Positions 46,953 through 56,241 are shown, counted from the stretch's first letter. The stretch: 64,000 nucleotides of DNA from Bacteroides caecimuris (GCF_001688725.2 NZ_CP015401.2:3658001-3722000), one strand, 5' to 3'. The notes: a model not told the origin generated them from the letters alone. Numbers and translations: made by a program.

Positions 46953-47954
46953 ATGGAATTTCTAACCAACGAGAAACTTACAATTGTGGGAGCTGCCGGA
47001 ATGATCGGCTCCAACATGGCACAAACAGCCATGATGATGAAACTCACTCCGAATATCTGTCTCTATGATCCATTCGCACCAGCTTTGGAAGGAGTGGCAG
47101 AAGAACTGTATCACTGCGGTTTTGAAGGTGTCAACCTCACCTATACTTCCGACATCAAGGAAGCGCTGACCGGAGCTTCTTATATTGTTTCTTCCGGTGG
47201 AGCAGCCCGCAAGGCAGGTATGACCCGCGAAGATCTGTTGAAAGGAAATGCAGAGATTGCCGCCCAATTCGGTAAAGATGTCCGTCAATATTGCCCGAAT
47301 GTGAAACATATCGTTGTCATCTTCAATCCGGCAGACATCACCGGTTTGATTACCTTATTATATGCAGGCTTGAAACCTTCACAGGTTTCCACATTGGCTG
47401 CCCTTGACAGCACTCGCTTGCAAAACGAGCTGGTGAAATACTTCCACATTCCCGCTTCCGACATTCAGAATTGCCGCACCTATGGCGGTCATGGCGAACA
47501 AATGGCTGTATTCGCATCTACCACCAAAATAAAAGGAGAACCTTTGACCGATTTCATCGGTACTACCCGCCTTCCGTTGACCGAATGGGAAGCGCTGAAA
47601 GTACGTGTCATCCAAGGTGGAAAGCATATCATCGACCTGCGCGGCCGTTCTTCTTTCCAAAGTCCGGCTTATCTTTCCATTGAAATGATTGCTGCCGCTA
47701 TGGGCGGACAACCTTTCCGCTGGCCTGCCGGAGCGTATGTTTCCAATGGCAAATTCGACCATATCATGATGGCAATGGAAACTTCGATTACCAAAGACGG
47801 TGTTACTTATAAAGAAATAGCCGGAACTCCTGCCGAACAGGAAGAACTGGAAAAGAGCTACGAACATCTGTGCAAACTTCGTGACGAAGTGATTGAAATG
47901 GGAATCATCCCAGCCATCAAGGACTGGCACACGCTGAATCCTAACATCAAGTAA
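46953..47954 (+). CDS. mdh: Malate dehydrogenase
   Basis: This 333-residue protein has an NAD-binding Rossmann motif (KLTIVGAAGMIGSNMAQ), the segment SSGGAARKAGMTREDL containing substrate-binding Arg, VIFNPADI, and the catalytic His in TYGGHGEQM. This is the Bacteroides form of the lactate/malate dehydrogenase family. It interconverts malate and oxaloacetate and in Bacteroides serves the fumarate/succinate branch of fermentation. It is a single gene with its own promoter and a perfect terminator. Confidence 0.92.
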   Translation: MEFLTNEKLTIVGAAGMIGSNMAQTAMMMKLTPNICLYDPFAPALEGVAEELYHCGFEGVNLTYTSDIKEALTGASYIVSSGGAARKAGMTREDLLKGNAEIAAQFGKDVRQYCPNVKHIVVIFNPADITGLITLLYAGLKPSQVSTLAALDSTRLQNELVKYFHIPASDIQNCRTYGGHGEQMAVFASTTKIKGEPLTDFIGTTRLPLTEWEALKVRVIQGGKHIIDLRGRSSFQSPAYLSIEMIAAAMGGQPFRWPAGAYVSNGKFDHIMMAMETSITKDGVTYKEIAGTPAEQEELEKSYEHLCKLRDEVIEMGIIPAIKDWHTLNPNIK

Positions 47955-47971
47955 ACATACAATATTAGCGG

Positions 47972-48022
47972 AAAGCCGGAACTCAACGATAATTCAGTTA
48001 TCAGAGTTCCGGCTTTTTTTTT
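47972..48022 (+). terminator. Terminator of mdh
   Basis: AAAGCCGGAACTC and GAGTTCCGGCTTT form a perfect 13-bp stem followed by a T tract. Confidence 0.93.
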
Positions 48023-48030
48023 ATAAACTA

Positions 48031-48044
48031 AGAGCCTGTTTAAA
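48031..48044. repeat. Solo copy of the AGAGCCTGTTTAAA terminal repeat
   Basis: AGAGCCTGTTTAAA is identical to the ends of the 528-bp element at 12519-13046. No inverted partner is seen nearby. It lies between the mdh terminator and the Fur-family gene stop. Confidence 0.5.
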
Positions 48045-48052
48045 CTGTCAAG

Positions 48053-48475
48053 CTATTTTCGAGAAGAACACTCCGGACAAATCCCCTTCAATACATAGTT
48101 CATACTATGCAAAGCAAACCCCTCCGGCAAATCAATAACAGGAATATGTGTACCTTCCAGGCAGAATGTCCGATGACATTTCTCACAATAAAAATGCGAA
48201 TGTAAATCCTGTACTACACAATTACAAGAGTTGTCGCAAACGGCATACTTCAACGAGCCACTTCCATCGTCTATGCTATGTATGAGGTGATGAGACAAGA
48301 AGAGAGCGATAGTACGGGATATGGTCGATTTATCGACTGTATCGAGCAATGTTTCGAGGTCAAGCAATGACACTGCACGCTCTGCCTGCATCATCTCTTT
48401 TATCACCAAAAGCCTTATTGCAGTTGGCTTGATATCTCTCCGCGCCAACTTATCCAAATAAATATTCTCTTCCAT
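48053..48475 (-). CDS. Fur family metalloregulator (Zur/PerR-like)
   Basis: This 140-residue protein has a winged helix (LLDLETLLDTVDKSTISRTI) and a metal-binding dimerisation domain with CEKCHRTF and CPEC (two CxxC zinc pairs) and HSHFYC. It ends an operon: its start is 6 bp after the stop of the zinc/cadmium P-type ATPase. The context points to zinc- or related-metal-dependent repression of the exporter. The exact metal is inferred. Confidence 0.88.
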   Translation of the reverse strand: MEENIYLDKLARRDIKPTAIRLLVIKEMMQAERAVSLLDLETLLDTVDKSTISRTIALFLSHHLIHSIDDGSGSLKYAVCDNSCNCVVQDLHSHFYCEKCHRTFCLEGTHIPVIDLPEGFALHSMNYVLKGICPECSSRK

Positions 48476-48481
48476 AATCTC

Positions 48482-50437
48482 TTATTTTATCATTTTCTGT
48501 ATTCTGACGGCGTTCATTATGGCAAGTAACGCAACGCCTACATCTGCGAAGACAGCTTCCCAAAGAGTAGCGATTCCACCGGCTCCCAATATCAATACAA
48601 GCAGTTTCACTCCGAATGCCAATGAAACATTTTGCCAGATAATCCTGCGTGTCAGCTTTCCTACTTTGATAGCTTCGGCTACTTTTGAAGGCTGGTCTGT
48701 CTGTATCACGACATCAGCAGTTTCAATAGCCGCATCGCTACCCAATCCGCCCATGGCAATACCAACGTGACTTAAAGCAAGTACCGGCGCATCATTCATT
48801 CCGTCGCCGACAAATGCAATCCGGTTTGCCTCATCCTGACGCAATTCTTCCAAGTGTTTCACTTTCCCTTCCGGCAGCAAGTCGCCATAGGCTTTCGATA
48901 TGCCGAGCTTCTCCGCAAAGTTAGTAACAATACTCTGTTTATCACCGGATAATATCTGAATGTTTTTGATATGCAACATTCTTAAATCATCAATAGCTTT
49001 CTTTGCATCCTCTTTTAGAGTATCAGCCAATAACAAATAACCTGCATAGTCGGTTCCAATGGCGCAGACTACCATCGTATCGGTAATCTGTAATAACTCT
49101 GCCGGATATTTGATATTAAATTTGGATAGTAAACGACAGTTTCCAACCCATACCGGAGTTCCGTTAATCATTGCCTCCAAACCGAATCCGGCAAATTCTT
49201 TTGCACCGGTGACCGGCAGCAGTTCTACGTTTTGTAGCTTTGCATAGTTCACTATGGCTTTAGCAACCGGATGGGTACTGTTGCTTTCTACCGAAGCAAC
49301 CAGCTTAATCAATTCTTTTTCTTTAATACCGGATGCGGATTTACACTCTTGCACTTCAAAAGTTCCCTGAGTCAGAGTTCCCGTTTTATCAAATACAACC
49401 GTATTGATTTTAGTGATTGCATCCAGATAATTACCGCCTTTAAATAAGATTCCCAACCGGGAAGCAGCTCCGATGCCACCAAAATATCCCAACGGAATAC
49501 TTACTACCAAAGCACACGGGCACGAAATCACCAGAAAGACGAGAGCCCTGTACAGCCAGTCATTAAACACATACGCAAACTGAGTATCAATGAATGAATA
49601 AACAAACGGAAAGAGTACGATTAATACCGCCAGTCCTATAACAATAGGTGTATAGATACGTGCAAATTTACGGACAAACAATTCTGCCGGGGCTTTTCGT
49701 TCCGAAGCATTTTGCACAAGTTCCAATATCCGGGCAAGCGCACTCTTATCGAATGGTCTTGTCACCTTGATTCGAATCACTTTATCCGTCACAATCATTC
49801 CGGCAAGCACTTCTTCGCCTTCGCGAATATTACGGGGGACACTTTCACCTGTCAATGCCGCCGTATTAAAAGCGGCAACTTCGTTGAGCATCACTCCGTC
49901 CAAAGGAACTCTCTCGCCCGATTTTATCTCTATAATCTCACCGACCTTTACGTTCTTCGGGCTTTCCGTAATCAGACCGTTATCTCTCAACACCAAAGCC
50001 TTCTCCGACCTTACATCCAATAAAGCACCGATATTGCGTTTCGCCTTATCGACTGCCCTGTCTTGAAACAGTTCGCCGATGGTATAAAACAGCATCACGG
50101 CTACCCCCTCCGGGTATTCGCCAATATAGAAAGCCCCGATTGTGGCAACAATCATTAGAGTAAACTCACTGAAGTAGTCTTTCTCTTTCATGCTCTCCCA
50201 CGCTTCTTTCATAACAGGGAATCCGACCGGAAGATAAGCTACCATATACCAAATTAAAGCTACATACTCTTTATGAAAAAAAGAGGAACCCAGGGCATTT
50301 ATTATAATACCGCTAATCAGCAATATAAATGAAAGCCCTGCTTTCCAGTATTCTTGAAATATAGAATTTTTAACTTCAACTTCCTTTTCAGATGCACATC
50401 CGTGTGCACAGCAACTACAATGTCCCATATCTTTCAT
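48482..50437 (-). CDS. Heavy-metal P-type ATPase, Zn/Cd/Pb type
   Basis: This 651-residue P1B-type ATPase has the CPC ion-binding motif (VISCPCALVVSIPLG), the phosphorylation site DKTGTLTQG, TGES in the actuator, and GDGMNDAPVLALSHVGIAMG. The N-terminus has no full HMA domain, only a short Cys/His-rich start (GHCSCCAHGC). It pumps divalent soft metals, most likely Zn, Cd or Pb, out of the cytosol. A Fur-family regulator follows 6 bp later. The upstream region has an exact -7 box and a 15-bp palindrome. Confidence 0.92.
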   Translation of the reverse strand: MKDMGHCSCCAHGCASEKEVEVKNSIFQEYWKAGLSFILLISGIIINALGSSFFHKEYVALIWYMVAYLPVGFPVMKEAWESMKEKDYFSEFTLMIVATIGAFYIGEYPEGVAVMLFYTIGELFQDRAVDKAKRNIGALLDVRSEKALVLRDNGLITESPKNVKVGEIIEIKSGERVPLDGVMLNEVAAFNTAALTGESVPRNIREGEEVLAGMIVTDKVIRIKVTRPFDKSALARILELVQNASERKAPAELFVRKFARIYTPIVIGLAVLIVLFPFVYSFIDTQFAYVFNDWLYRALVFLVISCPCALVVSIPLGYFGGIGAASRLGILFKGGNYLDAITKINTVVFDKTGTLTQGTFEVQECKSASGIKEKELIKLVASVESNSTHPVAKAIVNYAKLQNVELLPVTGAKEFAGFGLEAMINGTPVWVGNCRLLSKFNIKYPAELLQITDTMVVCAIGTDYAGYLLLADTLKEDAKKAIDDLRMLHIKNIQILSGDKQSIVTNFAEKLGISKAYGDLLPEGKVKHLEELRQDEANRIAFVGDGMNDAPVLALSHVGIAMGGLGSDAAIETADVVIQTDQPSKVAEAIKVGKLTRRIIWQNVSLAFGVKLLVLILGAGGIATLWEAVFADVGVALLAIMNAVRIQKMIK

Positions 50438-50450
50438 CTTTTAGTTGCTA

Positions 50451-50485
50451 CAAAGGTAGTGAATGATTCGTGCAACAAAGTTGCA
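50451..50485 (-). promoter_or_regulatory. Promoter and candidate Fur-family operator of the metal ATPase operon
   Basis: On the minus strand TACCTTTG (50458-50451) is an exact -7 box 13 bp before the ATG. A 6-3-6 palindrome TGCAACAAAGTTGCA (50471-50485) covers the -33 region and contains TTTG. Binding there by the operon's own Fur-family protein would block transcription. This is an inference from position and symmetry. Confidence 0.55.
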
Positions 50486-50510
50486 AAATCGGTTTTAGCA
50501 CCTTTCAATG

Positions 50511-51782
50511 TCAGCAATACCGCAACAGCCATTTCCAAACCGGCACGACTTCTATATCCAACTCATTCCCTGAAATTGTCCTTTCTTCATCCCAAGTAAT
50601 AATAAAAGTCTTTTTTAAGCCAAAAACTTCCGACATTTTATATAAAGCCCTGACCTCCCGTTCCCGGGTAATCGGATCATCAATGCTATATGATACTTGT
50701 ATAGCCATTCCTTCATCAGGAATATAAAAGTCTACCTCAATACCCTTATTATAAAAGAACACTCTATCTTCTTTTCCGTATCGTTCTATTAAATTTACAG
50801 CAACGATATTCTCCAATAGTTTAGTTTCGGCATTTATCAGAAAATTACTAAGCAACCCGTTATCATAAAAATACCTTTTACAACTAGACATGCGTTCAGC
50901 TACTGAATCTGTAAAATTAGGAATGTTAAAAGTCAAATAAACATCATTCATATAGGTGAGATAATCTGCCAATGTATTACGGCTGATACCACTACCTGAG
51001 GATTTTACAATATGCAATAGTCGTGTCTGCGTAGTTGGCTGCATGACACTTTCAGCAAGCTTCTTTGCCAATAGCCGGATGGCACCGCTATTGCGAATCT
51101 CGTTGCGTGCTATAATATCTCCTAGTAAAATCTTTTGATATAACGAATTAATCCATTCCCGTTTATCTATCAAAGAGAACGTTTCGGCAAATCCTCCGAA
51201 ATGAAAATAGGTATTGAACTGCTTAATGACTTCCAACCGTTGTTCTGGTTCAAATTCCCAGTTTGCTTTCAAGTGAATCTGATGAAAAGTGAGATACTCT
51301 GCAAATGAAAAGGGAAATACTTCCCGTATGATATATCGTCCACCCAAAGTAGTGGCAATATCCCTACTAAGCATTCGCGCATTACTTCCGGTAATGAAAA
51401 CCCTATATTTAGAATCAGCCAGCCTACGAACAAATTTTTCCCATCCGTCAATATTCTGAATCTCATCAAGATATATCAAAGGCTTACGGTTATCATACAT
51501 TTCAGCATAACACTCCAACAGAAGTCCTAGTTCCGAAGCTTCAATAGAAGAGATACGCTCATCCTCAAAATTAATATAAAGACAGTCTTCAAAAGTCACT
51601 TTGCCCAATTTTACAAGATTCTGTATATCCTGATACATTTGATAAGACTTACCCGCACGACGAATACCAACCAGAACATAATTCGCCTGCTCCTCAAAAT
51701 ATATCGGTCTTTCAACCAGCTGAATCTTACTAATTTCTTGCTGACGCTCGACTATAATTGCCTTTATTATTCGTTTTTCCAT
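50511..51782 (-). CDS. AAA_14/DUF4143 ATPase
   Basis: This 423-residue protein has Walker A GIRRAGKS, Walker B PLIYLDEIQNI, and a sensor segment RVFITGSNARML. The C-terminal DUF4143 domain (about residues 205-375) has a PD-(D/E)XK-like core (FYNKGIEVDFYIPDE). This family is common and often duplicated in Bacteroides, and its function is not established. It is probably transcribed alone. On the minus strand TATATTTG (51812-51805) is a candidate -7 box 22 bp before the ATG. Confidence 0.9.
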   Translation of the reverse strand: MEKRIIKAIIVERQQEISKIQLVERPIYFEEQANYVLVGIRRAGKSYQMYQDIQNLVKLGKVTFEDCLYINFEDERISSIEASELGLLLECYAEMYDNRKPLIYLDEIQNIDGWEKFVRRLADSKYRVFITGSNARMLSRDIATTLGGRYIIREVFPFSFAEYLTFHQIHLKANWEFEPEQRLEVIKQFNTYFHFGGFAETFSLIDKREWINSLYQKILLGDIIARNEIRNSGAIRLLAKKLAESVMQPTTQTRLLHIVKSSGSGISRNTLADYLTYMNDVYLTFNIPNFTDSVAERMSSCKRYFYDNGLLSNFLINAETKLLENIVAVNLIERYGKEDRVFFYNKGIEVDFYIPDEGMAIQVSYSIDDPITREREVRALYKMSEVFGLKKTFIITWDEERTISGNELDIEVVPVWKWLLRYC

Positions 51783-51902
51783 AAAATATGCTCTTTATAT
51801 TGCACAAATATAGCAAAATTATGCTCAATATATTAAGCAACGTCCTCTTTTTCTCTATCGTAACAATCTTTCCTAGTTCTGTTTCGACCTTCAACCTATT
51901 TT

Positions 51903-52532
51903 TCAGAACATATATCCCAATGAAATCATCAGGTTTCTGTTCTTCATTCCTAAATCTTTTGCCACTTCTACCAAACCGAAATCATAGCTTATAGCAAACT
52001 GATATTTCTTACTGAACTCAACACCGGCTTTCAAACCAAGACCAAAATCAAATCGTTTTAATCCGTCATTTCCAAATATATCTTCGGATGCAGAGTCAGT
52101 GTCCAACTCTTCTAAATCGGCAATGCTACCGTCTACTTTTGCTTTTACCTTTCCAAACAAGCCGACAGCAATATAGGGTCCCACACTACCAAATAATGCA
52201 AAGTCGTCATTTACTGCATATTTATAACCAACATGCACCGGAACCTCCAAATAATACGGATTAAATTTAATACTTGCAAGTGAACCACCATCAACCTTCG
52301 CACCTTTTAATGTCAGTAACGCTGCAAAATCCATATATGCCCCGCTCGCTTCCTGAGACAACCCTAATTCGGCTTTTACACCTGCATGAAAACCGATCCT
52401 GCTGTCAAAGCCGGTAATAGTGTATTTGCTGACATTCATACCTGCCATCACACCCCATTTCAGGTTATCTTGCGCGTTGACACTCACTACACTCATCGCC
52501 ACTAAAACGAAAAATAACAAAACTTTTTTCAT
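51903..52532 (-). CDS. Outer-membrane beta-barrel (porin family) protein
   Basis: This protein has 209 residues from the ATG at 52532 (MKKVLLFFVLVAMSVVS, ending VNAQ). An upstream ATG at 52544 adds four residues and weakens the signal. Amphipathic strands and the C-terminal ISLGYMF fit an eight-stranded barrel of the OmpW/PorT-like type. It is a single gene. On the minus strand TATATTTG (52581-52574) is a -7 candidate. Function unknown. Confidence 0.85.
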   Translation of the reverse strand: MKKVLLFFVLVAMSVVSVNAQDNLKWGVMAGMNVSKYTITGFDSRIGFHAGVKAELGLSQEASGAYMDFAALLTLKGAKVDGGSLASIKFNPYYLEVPVHVGYKYAVNDDFALFGSVGPYIAVGLFGKVKAKVDGSIADLEELDTDSASEDIFGNDGLKRFDFGLGLKAGVEFSKKYQFAISYDFGLVEVAKDLGMKNRNLMISLGYMF

Positions 52533-52635
52533 AAGAATAAACAATTTAATTATTAGTTAGAAATTATATGCTGCAAATATAATGAAACAAGTTTGATCTA
52601 TTACGGAAAATCAATAATTTCTCAACAATCAGGCA

Positions 52636-52845
52636 ATGGTGGACCGCTTACGAGAAATCACCAATGAAAATATCCAAGAATGTGTTTTCAAAGATTTCGG
52701 ATTATGGAAACCGGAGATCTTGAACGAGGTAAGTGATATATCAAATAAAAGGTATGCCATATACATTGAATTTCTACCGATTGCCTGGAAAGCTCCATGC
52801 GACGGTGTACAAATTTCTCATACATCAAAAATAGTATTCTCATAG
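52636..52845 (+). CDS. Small hypothetical protein or gene remnant
   Basis: This is a 69-codon frame beginning MVDRLREITNEN and including FGLWKPEILNEVSD and RYAIYIEFLP. The wording is protein-like, but there is no clear ribosome-binding site and no recognised family. It may be the remains of a larger gene. Confidence 0.25.
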   Translation: MVDRLREITNENIQECVFKDFGLWKPEILNEVSDISNKRYAIYIEFLPIAWKAPCDGVQISHTSKIVFS

Positions 52846-52964
52846 TCTAATCATCAACGCTTAATAAGCTACAGCAAAGCCGCCGTCCGCCTTCATCATA
52901 ACCAACTGATTATCAAAGATTATATTACTATAATCAATAGATTTTCAATAAGACATCTCTATCG

Positions 52965-53046
52965 TTCCACTCCAGTGAACAGATTCGCGCACTCGAGTGC
53001 AAAGATCTATTCACTGGAGTGCAAAGATCTGTTCACTGGAGTGGAA
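52965..53046. repeat. Inverted/direct repeat array (20-bp units)
   Basis: TTCCACTCCAGTGAACAGAT (52965-52984) has an exact inverted copy at 53027-53046. A middle copy in the latter orientation lies at 53005-53024 (ATCTATTCACTGGAGTGCAA), and a partial palindromic unit GCACTCGAGTGC is at 52989-53000. The layout parallels the array at 12771-12858 although the sequence differs. Confidence 0.85.
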
Positions 53047-53356
53047 TAATACGGATGAAGGCAGGAAAACACAATAATGTCGGTTGCAAAAATACGAAGA
53101 CAAGAATATGTAGTATGAGAAATGCGAAATAAAGTATGAGAAATACCTTCTTTTAAAAGCATTTTATAGCTATAAACCATGAGAAATGCATGTAAACAAT
53201 TTTATTCTCATAATATATAAGACTAGTAATCAGGTGAATATACCTTTTTATGAGAATATGAGAAATGATTTTATTTTTTCTTATAGGAGAGCGTTACACG
53301 TTATTAGCGAAAAAAGAGAAAAGAGAAGGCATGCGAAGTATTTTCATATAAAAACG

Positions 53357-53403
53357 TTTCTTTCAGCAACAACGGTTACAGTAACTGTCGTTGCTGAAAG
53401 AAA
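53357..53403 (-). terminator. Long near-perfect palindrome downstream of ispG
   Basis: Two 23-nt arms (53357-53379 and 53381-53403) match with two mismatches and a one-base centre, starting TTTCTTTCAGCAAC. It is about 30 bp after the ispG stop and may terminate that operon. The length is unusual for a simple terminator. Confidence 0.55.
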
Positions 53404-53431
53404 ACAACTGATTATGAGGTTTTACATACGA

Positions 53432-55270
53432 TTAGGAATTTTCTTCCCTGTCATTCCGTATAAACTCTAGCAATCTTTCCACTGCCTCTTCTTCAGGAAT
53501 ATTCTTTTCTACACAGACCTTGCCTTTATAAAGACTGATTTTTCCTCGTCCGGCACCTACATAACCGTAGTCAGCATCTGCCATTTCACCGGGGCCATTC
53601 ACGATACAGCCCATGATACCGATTTTCAATCCTTTCAGGTGTGAGGTAGCAGCCTTGATGCGGGCAATCGTTGCCTCCAAGTCGTAGAGCGTACGACCGC
53701 AACCGGGACAAGAGATATATTCTGTCTTAGAGGTACGGGTACGTCCGGCTTGCAGGATTCCGAAAGCAGTGGCGTCGACAACAGCATGGCTCAGGTTACC
53801 TTGATTGAACAGGAAGATGCCATCGCAAAGTCCGTCAAAAATCAATGCGCCCATATCGGCGGCAGATTTTATTTGCAAATCCTCTGCATTATCTTCTGCA
53901 TAATGTTGGAAGAAAACAACCGGATTCTGCAAACCTTCCGTTGTCAGTTGATGCACCAATGCACGGTGTTCGCCCAAACGGTTCGGGTGATTGCTTTGGG
54001 AAACAATGACCACTTCCGGATGTTGCTTCAGACAGGCGATTACTTCTTCTGTCTGTGCCATATAAGGCATGAACAGGAATTTGAGTTCCGCATTGCATCC
54101 GCCCATCAGCGGTAATTGCACATGATTAAAGGCAGGCCAAGTTCCGGTTTCCCCTTGCCATACGTCTGCATCGAGGATATATTCCACGCCTTCTTCCCGT
54201 TGCTCGGGCAAGGCTCTTCCGGCATAAATATAGTCCGGAGTGAATTGCGGATTTACTTCCGTCTTTCCATCCATGCGGTCGGCAATGACTACGGGCACAT
54301 GTTCGCCTCCGATGTTACGGACCGCTTTTGTCTTCCGGCGTTCAGGAGACAGGTAATTGAAATCCGGTGCTTCCAAGCCCGGAATATAGGGATGTCCCTG
54401 CCTCAACAGAACATAATCCACCAATTTACGGGCTACCGGAATTTCAGCTTCGGGTGCTTCACTCAAAGATACGCGGATGGTATCGCCCAACCCGTCGCTC
54501 AACAATGCTCCGATGCCGAGAGCAGACTTGATACGCCCGTCCTCACCGTCTCCGGCTTCTGTCACTCCGAGGTGCAGTGGGAAAGCCATCCCCTCTTTTT
54601 CCATGACGTCCACCAACAGACGGACGGTTTTCACCATCACGACCGTATTGGACGCTTTGATGGAAATCACTACGTCAGTGAAATTCTCCTCGACACAGAT
54701 GCGGAGAAATTCCATACAGGATTCCACCATCCCCGCAGGCGTATCACCATAGCGCGACATGATGCGGTCGGACAGAGAACCGTGGTTCACCCCGATACGG
54801 ATGGCCGTGTGGTTCTCCTTGCAGATATTCAGAAAAGGGACAAACCGGTCGTGAATCTTGCGTATCTCCTGAGCGTACTCCTCGTCTGTATATTCCAGTT
54901 TCTTAAAAGTACGCGCAGCATCTACATAGTTTCCCGGATTGATACGCACCTTTTCTGCATATTGGGCAGCTACATCCGCCACTTTCGGATTGAAATGCAC
55001 ATCGGCAACCAAGGGAACCATATATCCCTGACTGCGCAGCCCGATATTGATATTCATCAGGTTTTCGGCTTCTTTGACACCCTGGGTTGTGAGGCGGACA
55101 TACTCGCCACCTGCGTCAACAATACGTTTCGCCTGTTCCACACAAGCCGACGTGTCCTGCGTAGACGTATTAGTCATCGACTGGACACGAATAGAATTGG
55201 GGCCGCCCAACGGCACAGCCCCAATATTTACTTCTGTGGTTTCTCTTCGAAAATAATTGAATAGATCCAT
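53432..55270 (-). CDS. ispG: 4-hydroxy-3-methylbut-2-enyl diphosphate synthase, long Bacteroidetes form
   Basis: This 612-residue protein is the long IspG type with an inserted domain between the TIM barrel (about residues 1-280) and the C-terminal iron-sulfur domain. The 4Fe-4S ligands lie in CPGCGRTLYDLE and MGCIVNGPGEMADADYGY. It catalyses the penultimate step of the non-mevalonate isoprenoid pathway. Its ATG shares one base with the purE stop, so the two are coupled. Confidence 0.97.
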   Translation of the reverse strand: MDLFNYFRRETTEVNIGAVPLGGPNSIRVQSMTNTSTQDTSACVEQAKRIVDAGGEYVRLTTQGVKEAENLMNINIGLRSQGYMVPLVADVHFNPKVADVAAQYAEKVRINPGNYVDAARTFKKLEYTDEEYAQEIRKIHDRFVPFLNICKENHTAIRIGVNHGSLSDRIMSRYGDTPAGMVESCMEFLRICVEENFTDVVISIKASNTVVMVKTVRLLVDVMEKEGMAFPLHLGVTEAGDGEDGRIKSALGIGALLSDGLGDTIRVSLSEAPEAEIPVARKLVDYVLLRQGHPYIPGLEAPDFNYLSPERRKTKAVRNIGGEHVPVVIADRMDGKTEVNPQFTPDYIYAGRALPEQREEGVEYILDADVWQGETGTWPAFNHVQLPLMGGCNAELKFLFMPYMAQTEEVIACLKQHPEVVIVSQSNHPNRLGEHRALVHQLTTEGLQNPVVFFQHYAEDNAEDLQIKSAADMGALIFDGLCDGIFLFNQGNLSHAVVDATAFGILQAGRTRTSKTEYISCPGCGRTLYDLEATIARIKAATSHLKGLKIGIMGCIVNGPGEMADADYGYVGAGRGKISLYKGKVCVEKNIPEEEAVERLLEFIRNDREENS

Positions 55271-55779
55271 TAGTTCGTTTTATATTCAAACTTAACTTCT
55301 TTCAGTTCTTCGTTTGCTTTTACGATTTTCTTTTTCAGTCCTTCTTTGTAAGCAGCAAAAGCTTCTGCCAATTTCTCGTCACTCAATGCCAACATCTGAA
55401 TGGCAAGGATAGCGGCATTCATCGCTCCGTTTATAGCAACCGTTGCCACAGGAATGCCCGGAGGCATCTGAATGATAGAATAAAGTGCGTCTACACCATC
55501 GAGCACGGAACCTTTTACGGGTACCCCGATCACCGGCAGTGTAGTGTTGGCTGCAATTACACCGGGAAGGGCGGCAGCCATTCCGGCAGCGGCGATAATC
55601 ACTTTAATGCCGCGGTTGCGGGCATTCTTGGCAAATTCTTCCACAGCCTCAGGCGTGCGGTGAGCAGAAAGCGCGTTCATTTCGAACGGTACATGCATAT
55701 CATTCAGCAGTTGCGCAGCCTTCTCCATTACAGGAAGATCGGACGTACTGCCCATGATGATACTTACAATTGGAGTCAT
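55270..55779 (-). CDS. purE: N5-carboxyaminoimidazole ribonucleotide mutase
   Basis: This 169-residue protein has the PurE signatures SIIMGSTSDLPVMEKA, NALSAHRTPEA and GMAAALPGV. It converts N5-CAIR to CAIR in purine synthesis. It lies between gcvH (52 bp upstream) and ispG (one-base overlap) in a minus-strand housekeeping run. Confidence 0.97.
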   Translation of the reverse strand: MTPIVSIIMGSTSDLPVMEKAAQLLNDMHVPFEMNALSAHRTPEAVEEFAKNARNRGIKVIIAAAGMAAALPGVIAANTTLPVIGVPVKGSVLDGVDALYSIIQMPPGIPVATVAINGAMNAAILAIQMLALSDEKLAEAFAAYKEGLKKKIVKANEELKEVKFEYKTN

Positions 55780-55831
55780 TTTGATTTACTATTTTACGAT
55801 TTACTATTTACAATTTAAAGTGAGGTAAGAA

Positions 55832-56212
55832 TTATCCGTTTACCACAGCTTTATACGCTTCGGCATCCAGCAGGTCCTCAACGGCTTTCGGGTCTGCCGG
55901 TTTCATTTTAATCAGCCAGCCTTCGCCATAAGGATCTTTGTTCACCAATTCCGGATTTTCTTCCAATGCTTCATTTTGTTCGAGTACTTCACCTGCTACA
56001 GGTAGGAAAAGGTCGGAAATGGTTTTCACTACTTCGATGGTTCCGAATGTCTCACCGGCTTCCAACGTTTCGCCAACAGTCGGTATGTCTACGAACACGA
56101 TATCACCCAATTGTTCTTGAGCATAATCAGTGATACCTACGTATGCAATGTCTCCTTCAATGCGAATCCATTCGTGTTCGCTTGTGTACTTCAAATTCTG
56201 TGGAAAGTTCAT
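55832..56212 (-). CDS. gcvH: Glycine cleavage system H protein
   Basis: This 126-residue protein has the lipoyl-lysine region GTIEVVKTISDLFLP, Y-T-x-E-H-E-W (YTSEHEWIR) and the C-terminal LLDAEAYKAVV. It carries the aminomethyl group between P, T and L proteins, which are not in the window. It is 29 bp downstream of the PAP2 gene. Confidence 0.97.
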   Translation of the reverse strand: MNFPQNLKYTSEHEWIRIEGDIAYVGITDYAQEQLGDIVFVDIPTVGETLEAGETFGTIEVVKTISDLFLPVAGEVLEQNEALEENPELVNKDPYGEGWLIKMKPADPKAVEDLLDAEAYKAVVNG

Positions 56213-56241
56213 AATAATTAGTTTTTAGGATTTATACTGTT

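Larger units (their letters stand above)
52846..53431. other. Intergenic region with repeat array and large hairpin
   Basis: This 586-bp region separates the small ORF from ispG. It holds the repeat array at 52965-53046 and the palindrome at 53357-53403. Several loosely repeated TATGAGAAATG words lie between 53113 and 53275. No gene is convincing. Confidence 0.6.

Noticed and set aside
47379..47930. 183-codon minus-strand frame within mdh
   Set aside because: It is a shadow of mdh, and no start signal or domain is visible.
52965..53046. CRISPR array
   Set aside because: The units alternate in orientation with almost no spacers, and no cas gene is present.
53186..53470. 94-codon plus-strand frame over the palindrome and the ispG end
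   Set aside because: It crosses the palindrome and the ispG coding end, and has low-complexity composition.
54116..55264. 382-codon plus-strand frame opposite ispG
   Set aside because: It is antisense to a highly conserved enzyme gene and reads as an artefact of codon bias.
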